The position numbers and the translations under genes are program-made. Of a stretch of DNA of 7,790 nt, positions 1 to 5,761 are shown piece after piece (the stretch's first letter is position 1; each line of letters opens with the position of its first letter). The notes beneath the pieces were generated by a model. That model had not been told where the DNA came from. It ran no database searches and saw only the letters and a program-made list of their open reading frames with translations. The stretch spans positions 1-7,790 of the forward strand of contig JAITNA010000154.1 of the NCBI GenBank assembly GCA_031290715.1, read 5' to 3'. Source of the stretch: Eubacteriales Family XIII. Incertae Sedis bacterium (GTDB lineage Bacteria > Bacillota > Clostridia > Peptostreptococcales > Anaerovoracaceae).

Positions 1-4
1 ATGT

Positions 5-91
5 TGTCATTCTTGGGGCCGCCGCTTGCGGTGGATCCCGAGAATCCAGAGATAAATATGTCACTGGATTCCCGCATTCGCGGGAATGACA
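5..91. repeat. Small palindromic element able to fold as a four-arm cloverleaf
   Basis: The segment is bounded by TGTCATTC (5-12) and its inverted copy GAATGACA (84-91). Every base at the junction can pair: 5-8 with 88-91; 9-17 with 37-45 (one G-T wobble), extended by 19-24 with 29-34 around a CTTG loop; 46-49 with 64-67 around a 14-nt AT-rich loop; and 68-75 with 80-87 as a perfect 8-bp stem around ATTC. The arms abut at 8/9, 45/46, 67/68 and 87/88 with no unpaired base between them. This is the look of a dispersed non-coding repeat (REP- or MITE-like) and resembles the ATTCCC...GGGAAT repeats known from several genomes. Only one copy is in the window, so dispersal is inferred. It lies downstream of the telA stop and could also affect transcript ends. 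Confidence 0.6.
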
Positions 92-128
92 AGGTTTTGC
101 CGCACCACTGAATAGACACGACTTATTT

Positions 129-152
129 GCCGAATTTCGGCCGAATTTCGGC
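129..152 (-). terminator. Hairpin just after telA, possible weak terminator
   Basis: Starting five bases after the telA stop codon there is a self-complementary stretch made of two head-to-tail copies of CCGAATTTCGG (130-140 and 141-151). It folds into a stem of nine pairs with one T-T mismatch and a GGCC loop. On the minus strand it is followed by AAATAAGT, not a U-run, so a classic intrinsic terminator is not well supported. It may mark or protect the 3' end of the xpaC-telA mRNA. The stretch 92-128 between this hairpin and the cloverleaf element shows nothing recognisable. Confidence 0.35.
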
Positions 153-156
153 GGTG

Positions 157-1335
157 TTATCCGCGGAGTTCTAACAGCTTGGTTTTCAGTTCTCCTTCGA
201 TGCGTGTGAGCTCCTGCTCGGCTTCGGCGCGTTTTTGGCGTCCTTCGGTCTGGATGCGGACGACCTCGTCGAGGGAATCAATGAGGTTGCGGTTCGTTAC
301 CTGCAGGGTTTCGATGTCCACGAGGCCGCGTTCGCTTTCCTTGGCGGTCGCGATCGTCGCCGTTTTGAGCGCTTCGCTGTTTTTCTTCAGAAGTTCGTTC
401 GTCATATCCGTGACCTGACGCTGCGCCGCGGCAGCCTGATTGGAATGCTCGACGCCGAGCGCCAGTACCATCTGGCTCTTCCAGAGCGGAATGGTGTTGA
501 CGATGGTAGACTGAATCTTTTCGCTCATAAGGGTGTCGTTGTTTTGGATGAGCCGAATCTGCGGCGCCATCTGGATCGAGATCGTGCGCGTGAGCTCCAG
601 ATCGTAAATCTTCTTGGAAAAGCGGTCGCACTGGTTCGCCAGATCGTTCGCCGCCTGCGCGTCCTCGGGAAGTCCGCTGACCTGTGCCTTTTCTTTCAGC
701 GCGGGCAGATCGTTTGCTTCGACCTCTTTCAGCTTTTTCTTGCCGGCGAGGATATACATCGTGATCTCTTTGAAATAAATGAGATTTTGGTCATACATCT
801 TGTCGAGCATCGCGACGTCTTTCAGAAGCGTGATCTGATGGTGTTCGAGCGCGTGGGAGATATTTTCGACGTTCTTTTCGGTCGAGGTATACCGGGCTTT
901 CAGTTCCGTCACCTTGTTGGAGCCTTTCTTGAACAAGCCGAGGAAACCGCCGCCTTTTTCCTCATGGACGTCAAAGCTCCTCAATTGCGTAACAAGGCTC
1001 GAAAGCATTCCGCCGATTTCGCCCATATCCTTGGAGCGTACGCCGTCTAAGGCTTTCTCGGAGAAGGAACCCATCTTGCTTTGCGCGCCGGAGCCGTATT
1101 GCAGGATGATGGCAGAGTTGTGAATGTCGATCTGCTGCGCGAAATCGTCAACCTGCTTCTGCTCCGCGGGCGACAGCGGCGCGTTCTCCGTGATCGCTTC
1201 CGAGTATTCCTTGACCGGCAGGGACGGCGCCGCCGGCGCGTCCTCGGACAAGCTCCCGAGCGTCAAAACCGGAGCCGTGTCCGGCTCCAGTGTGAGAACA
1301 GGTTCTGCTTGGATGTTTTGGGTTTCGTCACTCAT
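157..1335 (-). CDS. TelA/YaaN-family toxic anion resistance protein
   Basis: The 392-residue product matches the TelA (KlaA/YaaN) family in length and in its landmark segments: LLKDVAMLDKMYDQNLIYFK near residues 170-189, MYILAGKKKL near 193-202, and IPLWKSQMVLALG near 282-294, followed by a long polar helical tail (about 296-392) likely to be coiled coil. There is no signal peptide or membrane segment, so it should be cytoplasmic. Family members are linked to tellurite or other toxic-anion tolerance and to resistance to some cell-envelope agents; the biochemical activity is not established. The N-terminus (1-55) is acidic, Pro/Ala rich and carries the short motif PVLTL twice (12-16, 22-26). 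The ATG start has AGGAG seven to eight bases upstream and overlaps the xpaC stop as ATGA, indicating translational coupling in the same pair found in Bacillus (xpaC-yaaN). Family assignment is secure; a role in anion resistance here is only inferred. Confidence 0.9.
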   Translation of the reverse strand: MSDETQNIQAEPVLTLEPDTAPVLTLGSLSEDAPAAPSLPVKEYSEAITENAPLSPAEQKQVDDFAQQIDIHNSAIILQYGSGAQSKMGSFSEKALDGVRSKDMGEIGGMLSSLVTQLRSFDVHEEKGGGFLGLFKKGSNKVTELKARYTSTEKNVENISHALEHHQITLLKDVAMLDKMYDQNLIYFKEITMYILAGKKKLKEVEANDLPALKEKAQVSGLPEDAQAANDLANQCDRFSKKIYDLELTRTISIQMAPQIRLIQNNDTLMSEKIQSTIVNTIPLWKSQMVLALGVEHSNQAAAAQRQVTDMTNELLKKNSEALKTATIATAKESERGLVDIETLQVTNRNLIDSLDEVVRIQTEGRQKRAEAEQELTRIEGELKTKLLELRG

Positions 1336-2291
1336 GTTTTTTCTCCTTTTTCCTGATCAGCGATAAATTCAAACGGTTTGCCCGTCAGACCTTCCTGTTC
1401 GAGCATTTGTTTTAAAACCTCCGCGTCCGTCGTGATGTCTAAGGTATCTTCGTGAAAGAGGCTTTCAAGAAAATTGCCGAACGCGACATCGACCGTTTCG
1501 AGCGCGTTTTCGATCTCGGCTTTGGCCTTGACGACATTCTCCGGCTGATATTCCATGATGTCGTATTGGCAGTATCTTTCAACGAGTTTGAGCGTCGTCG
1601 GCAGGTGATAGTTCATAAGCCGGCGCGTTTCGGGGATTTTGCCGGGGTGTTTTTCGATATGATCGAAGATGCGCTTCGTCGTACGTTCGAGTTTGGAGAG
1701 CTTGCTTGAAATCTCTTCGCCGGGAAGGACGACGTTGGCGGCGCGGATTTTGTCGAGAATCGCGTATCCCTCGACGCGGAAAGCTTCGAGCGTCGCGGTT
1801 TCGGGATCGGAGAGCCGGCTTTGCCGCGCGGCTTCTTCCGTTTCCTTTTCCTTGCGCAGCCGTTCGCATTCCAAGTATTGCCGGTACGTTTCCCGGCCGC
1901 GCATGATGGCTTTCTCGCCGTGGTCCATGTACAGATCAAAATGCAGCCGCCACTCGAGGGCATGGCGCATATCCTGACGAACCTGTTTCGGGGAGATGCC
2001 GGTCTGCGCTGTGATGTCCTCGATGTTGAGCACCGTTCTCCGCATGTCGAAAAGAGCGGAATAGCGCCCCAGTCTGGCGATGGCCCCCCGGCGTTTTGCC
2101 CCGGCGTTCATGAAGAACGCCGACACGACGAAAGCCGCCGCAAAGGGAATAAGGAGCGACAGAAATACCCTGTCGGCCGCGGCGAAGGGAATGACGAGAA
2201 ATAGGATGGTGCATATAATTGCCGCAACGCCGAAGCCCACCATACCGATGATGCCAAGCACAAACCGTACCATTCCGGATGAATTCTTCAA
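1332..2291 (-). CDS. xpaC: XpaC-family (5-bromo-4-chloroindolyl phosphate hydrolysis) membrane protein
   Basis: The product has about 319 residues. Two hydrophobic segments (about 8-35 and 42-62) probably form a membrane hairpin. After a basic KRR stretch comes a helix-turn-helix-like segment (about 88-123, core IEDITAQTGISPKQVRQDM), then a charged helical linker (about 130-165) and a C-terminal helical region (about 165-300) typical of XpaC proteins. XpaC was named for hydrolysis of a chromogenic phosphate by Bacillus, but the true reaction is unknown. The gene sits directly upstream of telA with a 4-bp overlap, a conserved pairing. The TTG start at 2291 was chosen because GAAAGGGG lies seven bases before it; a GTG at 2315 would add eight residues but has no good binding site. 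Two consensus -10 boxes lie 70-90 bases upstream. The family call rests on architecture plus the telA partner. Confidence 0.8.
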   Translation of the reverse strand: MKNSSGMVRFVLGIIGMVGFGVAAIICTILFLVIPFAAADRVFLSLLIPFAAAFVVSAFFMNAGAKRRGAIARLGRYSALFDMRRTVLNIEDITAQTGISPKQVRQDMRHALEWRLHFDLYMDHGEKAIMRGRETYRQYLECERLRKEKETEEAARQSRLSDPETATLEAFRVEGYAILDKIRAANVVLPGEEISSKLSKLERTTKRIFDHIEKHPGKIPETRRLMNYHLPTTLKLVERYCQYDIMEYQPENVVKAKAEIENALETVDVAFGNFLESLFHEDTLDITTDAEVLKQMLEQEGLTGKPFEFIADQEKGEKT

Positions 2292-2362
2292 GGTGTAACC
2301 CCTTTCTTTCAGCACGCCCCGCCAAAACCGAAGCAGTGGCAGGCATCGTCCCTATGAGTGTT

Positions 2363-2385
2363 ATTATACCGCAATTATACCGCAA
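2363..2385 (-). promoter_or_regulatory. Tandem -10 boxes upstream of xpaC
   Basis: Read on the minus strand, TTGCGGTATAA occurs twice head to tail with no mismatch (2385-2375 and 2374-2364), and each copy gives a perfect TATAAT hexamer (2379-2374 and 2368-2363), eleven bases apart. A weak -35 candidate, TTAAAC, lies 18 bases upstream of the first box. No TTGACA-like element serves the second box at a normal spacing. Transcripts would start roughly 60-80 bases before the xpaC TTG start. The -10 match is seen directly; promoter activity is inferred. Confidence 0.5.
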
Positions 2386-2434
2386 GGGGTGAACTGCGTT
2401 TAATAAATTCGATAAAAAGCGCATTAAAAGACGA

Positions 2435-2462
2435 TTAATATGGCGGCGGAGTGTGATATAGT
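2435..2462 (+). promoter_or_regulatory. Candidate promoter for the lipoprotein-corrinoid activator operon
   Basis: TTAATA (2435-2440) and TATAGT (2457-2462) are separated by 16 bases, and TGA just before the second hexamer gives an extended -10 (TGN) element. Transcription would begin near 2470, giving a leader of about 50 bases before the GTG at 2519. The rest of the divergent gap (2292-2518) is AT-rich around 2397-2440, with no riboswitch-like fold that I could recognise by eye. Confidence 0.4.
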
Positions 2463-2518
2463 ACTTAAAAACCGGTTGTGGTATCATCGGAGAGTGTGAC
2501 GCGAAGGGAGATGGTCGG

Positions 2519-3067
2519 GTGTCCAAACGAATTTCATTTTGTGCCGTGATCTTTTGTCTGGCAATCGGCGTCAGCGCCTGTGCTCCTGCCGCCACCGACA
2601 CGGAAGGCGGCGAAACGGCAGACGCGGCGGGGGATTATCCATATTACAGCGGCGCGGGGCAATTGACGGGGAAAGCGGACCTCATTTTCACGGGTACGGT
2701 TTCGGATGTTGGATATGAGGACTTAGATGTGAGTTCGGGATTGGACGCTTCGATGCCGTATACGATTTATGATATTCAAATCGAAGAGGTGTACAAAGGC
2801 GCCGCCGAGGGGAAGTCGATCAAAATCAAACAGCTTGGCGGCGGCGCCGACGGCGCGGGCCCGCGTTCTGAAGTGCGTACCGTCATATCGGAGGAAATCG
2901 CAGACATTGAAAGGGGACACGCCTATCTTTTCCTTGTCGAAACGTACGAAAACGTGTATCCGAGTTTGCTGAATCCCACGCAGGGCTGTTTTGACTTGGA
3001 AAACTCCGAAACGGAAAAGCAGGATGGAATCTCCCGCAAGGATATAATGGAAGCATTGAATATATAA
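2519..3067 (+). CDS. Small secreted lipoprotein, function unknown
   Basis: The 182-residue protein starts with a short basic N-terminus (SKR), a hydrophobic core (about 5-20) and a lipobox VSAC, so Cys21 should be lipidated after signal peptidase II cleavage and the protein should sit on the outer face of the cytoplasmic membrane. A low-complexity Ala/Gly/Glu linker (22-50) leads to a compact domain of alternating hydrophobic strands (DLIFTGTV at 54-61, YTIYDIQIEEVYKG at 81-94, IKIKQLGGG at 101-109, AYLFLVETY at 135-143, and PTQGCFDL at 153-160). This pattern resembles small OB-like beta-barrel lipoproteins of Gram-positive bacteria, but I do not recognise a named family. The GTG start has AAGGGAG eight bases upstream. 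The gene ends ten bases before the corrinoid activator, so the two are probably co-transcribed. An extracellular lipoprotein leading a cytoplasmic corrinoid operon is unexpected. Confidence 0.75.
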   Translation: MSKRISFCAVIFCLAIGVSACAPAATDTEGGETADAAGDYPYYSGAGQLTGKADLIFTGTVSDVGYEDLDVSSGLDASMPYTIYDIQIEEVYKGAAEGKSIKIKQLGGGADGAGPRSEVRTVISEEIADIERGHAYLFLVETYENVYPSLLNPTQGCFDLENSETEKQDGISRKDIMEALNI

Positions 3068-3077
3068 TAAGGATGGT

Positions 3078-5024
3078 ATGGCGATGTCGGATCGATTGAT
3101 GGTGAAATTTCGGCTTGAGGATGGGCGTGAGATTGTCACGGCCGCGGCTGTAGGCGAGAATTTGCTTGCGGCGGCGCGGCGCGGCGGCGTTCCGATCGAC
3201 GCGCCTTGCGCGGGCAACGGGACCTGCGGCAAATGCCGGGTTCGCATAGCGTCCGGCGCCTTGGCGGGGGAGCGGAGCAAACATATTTCAGAACGGGAGT
3301 ACGCGGAGGGCTTCCGTCTGGCCTGCCAAAGCGAGGTCACGGAGGATGTCACGGTAGAGATTCCCGTGTCCGCTTTTGCCTATCAGAATCAGATTCGCGT
3401 TGCGGATTTTTCTTCGGCGCGCGCGCAGGAATCTTTCGCGGCGATGAAAAGGGCGGCGACGGGCGCCAAATACCGGGGCGGGGAAATCTTTTCGGATATC
3501 GCCGTCGTTCTTGAGCCGCCTACGCTCGACGATCCGATGGCGGACCGGGAGCGGCTTGTCCGCGCGGTTTCAGGCAGCATCGGCGCGGCGGAGGAACATA
3601 TCCTGATCTCCATGCCGGCCTTGCGGAAGCTGCCGCTCGTGCTTCGCGGCGGTGGGTTTGCCGTTCATGTCCTGCTTCGCAAGGAGGCCCGGTGGGACGG
3701 GGATGATGATTATTTGATTTTTGACGTCACGGAGGATACGCCCGTGCAGGCAGGGCTTGCGATCGACATTGGGACGACGACGGTTTCGGCGGCTTTGATC
3801 GACCTGAAAACAAAGGAATTTCTGGCGACGGGCTCGGCGGGCAACGCGCAGATACGTTACGGCGCGGACGTGATCGCCAGACTGATTGAAAGCGCGAAGC
3901 CGAAAGGCGCGGAAAGGCTGCGGGAGGCCTTGGCCAAGGAGTGTATCGCGCCGCTCGTGAAAACGCTCTGCGAAACGGCGGGGATCGCGGCGGAGCAGAT
4001 ATGCCGCGCGGCTGCGGCGGGCAATACGACGATGCTGCATCTCTTTCTCGGCGTCTACGGCAACTTCCTGCGCATGGAGCCCTATGTGCCCGCCTTTTTT
4101 GATTTGCCGCGCATTCGGGGATCGGAAGCGGATATCGGCATCCACCCGGACGCGGAGGTGCTTTTGGCGCCGTGTATCGGCAGCTATGTAGGCGGCGACA
4201 TTACAGCCGGCGTTTTTGCGGCGGGGATCGCGCGAAACGAAACGTTTTCCCTCTTTATCGACCTTGGCACGAACGGCGAGCTTGTTTTCGGCAACAGCGA
4301 TTTCCTTATGGCCTGCGCTTGTTCGGCGGGGCCCGCGTTTGAGGGCGGGGAGATTTCCTGCGGCATGCGGGCGACGGACGGCGCCATTACAAGCTGCGCG
4401 ATCGACGCGGAAACGATGGAGCCTTCGTACACCGTGATCGGGGAGGAGGGGCAAAAACCCGCGGGGCTATGCGGCAGCGGGCTCATCGACCTGATCGGGG
4501 AATTGTTCCGCTGCGGCGTCGTCAACGCGAAAGGCAAATTCATTCGGGAGGGCGCGCGCGTGGATACGGACGAGTGGGGGCTGACGCGGTATACGGTCGC
4601 CGCGCCGGAGGAGTCTTTGACCGGCAGAAGTATCTGCATCAATGACGCGGACATCGACAACTTCATCCGCGCCAAGGCGTCGATCTTTTCCGCGATCATC
4701 ACGATGCTGCGCAGCGTCGATATGGATCCGGATGTCGTCACAGACATCTATCTGGCGGGAGGAATCGGCAGCGGGATCAACATCGAGCAAGCGATTGGCA
4801 TCGGCATGCTTCCGAATCTTGACCCGTCGCGCTTCCATTATATCGGCAATACCTCGCTTTCGGGCGCCTATGCCATGTTGGTGTCGGACTTGGCGGCCGA
4901 GCGGATATCGGAGATTGCGGGCGGGACGACTTATATTGAGCTGTCGGCTTTCCCCGGGTATATGGACGAGTTCATCGCGGCTTGTTTTTTGCCGCATACG
5001 GACGCGTCGCTGTTTCGGAGGTAG
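3078..5024 (+). CDS. Reductive activator of corrinoid proteins (2Fe-2S ferredoxin + ASKHA ATPase, DUF4445/RACE family)
   Basis: The 648-residue protein has an N-terminal plant-type ferredoxin domain (about 7-98) with all four cluster ligands: Cys44, Cys50, Cys53 (C-x5-C-x2-C) and Cys83. A linker and middle domain (about 100-225) lead to an ASKHA ATP-binding fold with phosphate loops IDIGTTTVSAALID (229-242) and FIDLGTNGELVF (393-404), AGNTTMLH (314-321), SAGPAFEGGEISCGM (416-430), GLCGSGLIDL (463-472) and LAGGIGSG (559-566). Proteins of this type use ATP and a low-potential electron to reduce accidentally oxidised Co(II) in corrinoid methyl carriers to active Co(I), serving O-demethylases, methylamine or betaine methyltransferases and the acetogenic corrinoid Fe-S protein. 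The N-terminal 2Fe-2S type is distinct from RamA, which carries C-terminal 4Fe-4S clusters. AAGGA sits four bases before the ATG at 3078 and ten before an in-frame ATG at 3084, so the start could be the latter. DUF3786 follows after six bases. No partner methyltransferase is in the window. Confidence 0.92.
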   Translation: MAMSDRLMVKFRLEDGREIVTAAAVGENLLAAARRGGVPIDAPCAGNGTCGKCRVRIASGALAGERSKHISEREYAEGFRLACQSEVTEDVTVEIPVSAFAYQNQIRVADFSSARAQESFAAMKRAATGAKYRGGEIFSDIAVVLEPPTLDDPMADRERLVRAVSGSIGAAEEHILISMPALRKLPLVLRGGGFAVHVLLRKEARWDGDDDYLIFDVTEDTPVQAGLAIDIGTTTVSAALIDLKTKEFLATGSAGNAQIRYGADVIARLIESAKPKGAERLREALAKECIAPLVKTLCETAGIAAEQICRAAAAGNTTMLHLFLGVYGNFLRMEPYVPAFFDLPRIRGSEADIGIHPDAEVLLAPCIGSYVGGDITAGVFAAGIARNETFSLFIDLGTNGELVFGNSDFLMACACSAGPAFEGGEISCGMRATDGAITSCAIDAETMEPSYTVIGEEGQKPAGLCGSGLIDLIGELFRCGVVNAKGKFIREGARVDTDEWGLTRYTVAAPEESLTGRSICINDADIDNFIRAKASIFSAIITMLRSVDMDPDVVTDIYLAGGIGSGINIEQAIGIGMLPNLDPSRFHYIGNTSLSGAYAMLVSDLAAERISEIAGGTTYIELSAFPGYMDEFIAACFLPHTDASLFRR

Positions 5025-5030
5025 CGGGGC

Positions 5031-5735
5031 TTGGCGGTAATGGAACGAAGCGAATTTGTTGGCAAGCAGAATGTGGAGGCGCCTTTTCAGCACTATTCGG
5101 CGCTTTATGAGCGGGCGGAGCCTTTGGAGATTGCGGCGCGGACCGGGCTGACGTGGGACGCGGGGCGCGGGCGCTTTGCTGTGCGGCTTGTCGGTAAATT
5201 GTATTATGTTGACCATCCGGATTTCCTTGTTTATGACGCTGATATGGCTGACGATGCTGATACGATTGACGACGCTGATACGGCGGGTGACGGGGTGCTT
5301 CGGGATGCCTATGACGAGCTGTTTATTTTGCGCTATCTGACGGAGGGGCGCTATGTGCCGGAAACCGGGGGCCGGCTCAGCTATGCGGAACTGCCGTGGG
5401 GTTCGGTCTATTTGACGCAGTTCAAGGGACGCGTCATCGGGCGGCTTGTCCGCGAATTCGGCGGCGATCTCGCGCGCTTCAAAAGGGCGGCGGAAATGAT
5501 GCCGGGGCTCGTGTGGGAAGCGCTCGGCGGCTGCGACGCGGGCTATCGTTTTGAATTCATGACGGGTTATTTCCTCTCGATTCTCTTTTGGGAGGGCGAC
5601 GAGGAGTTTCCGGCTTCGGCGCAGGTGCTTTTTGACGACAATGTACGCACGGCGTTCACAGCGGAGGATTTGGCCGCGGCGGGCGATATCGTAATAGGGC
5701 GGCTGAAAAAGAACGCGGGGCGCGCGCATGCCTGA
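5031..5735 (+). CDS. DUF3786 domain-containing protein
   Basis: The 234-residue product shows the DUF3786 pattern: ERAEPLEIAARTGLTWD (27-43), a strand pair ending KLYYVDHPD (56-64), LFILRYLTEGRYVP (97-110), a central SYAELPWGSVYLTQFKGR segment (117-134), and the conserved C-terminal stretch ILFWEGDEEFPASAQVLFD (184-202) followed by TAEDLAAAGDIVIGRLKK (210-227). It looks soluble and cytoplasmic. The family's function is unknown; members occur in anaerobes. Here it follows the corrinoid activator by six bases, so a role in the same pathway is a reasonable inference. A run of three acidic hexapeptides (69-87) sits where the family normally has a short loop. TTG at 5031 is chosen because GGAGG lies nine bases upstream, overlapping the end of the previous gene; an ATG at 5040 is in frame but lies 18 bases from that site. 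Confidence 0.82.
   Translation: MAVMERSEFVGKQNVEAPFQHYSALYERAEPLEIAARTGLTWDAGRGRFAVRLVGKLYYVDHPDFLVYDADMADDADTIDDADTAGDGVLRDAYDELFILRYLTEGRYVPETGGRLSYAELPWGSVYLTQFKGRVIGRLVREFGGDLARFKRAAEMMPGLVWEALGGCDAGYRFEFMTGYFLSILFWEGDEEFPASAQVLFDDNVRTAFTAEDLAAAGDIVIGRLKKNAGRAHA
5235..5288 (+). repeat. Three degenerate 18-bp tandem units inside the DUF3786 gene
   Basis: Units at 5235-5252, 5253-5270 and 5271-5288 each start with GA(C/T)GCTGAT and encode DADMAD, DADTID and DADTAG, followed by another Asp. They are in frame and add an acidic loop of about 19 residues. The third unit has drifted at its end. Replication slippage is the simplest origin. Confidence 0.75.
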
Positions 5736-5761
5736 CGTGCGGCCAGATTGGAGGGTAGGGT

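Noticed and set aside
5..91. CRISPR repeat or tRNA for the cloverleaf-like element
   Set aside because: There is no repeat-spacer array, and the arm lengths, the 4-bp outer stem and the lack of TTCRA-type T-loop bases or a CCA end do not fit a tRNA.
235..1050. Long plus-strand open frame opposite telA
   Set aside because: It mirrors the codon bias of the real minus-strand gene, lacks a recognisable fold and overlaps a well-supported TelA family gene completely.
1936..2601. Minus-strand open frame crossing the start of xpaC and the divergent intergenic region
   Set aside because: It runs across the promoter region and the lipoprotein start, shares no recognisable domain and is out of frame with the XpaC product.
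3043..3048. TATAAT near the end of the lipoprotein gene as an internal promoter for the corrinoid activator
   Set aside because: No -35-like hexamer at 16-18 bases upstream, and the ten-base intergenic spacing favours read-through.
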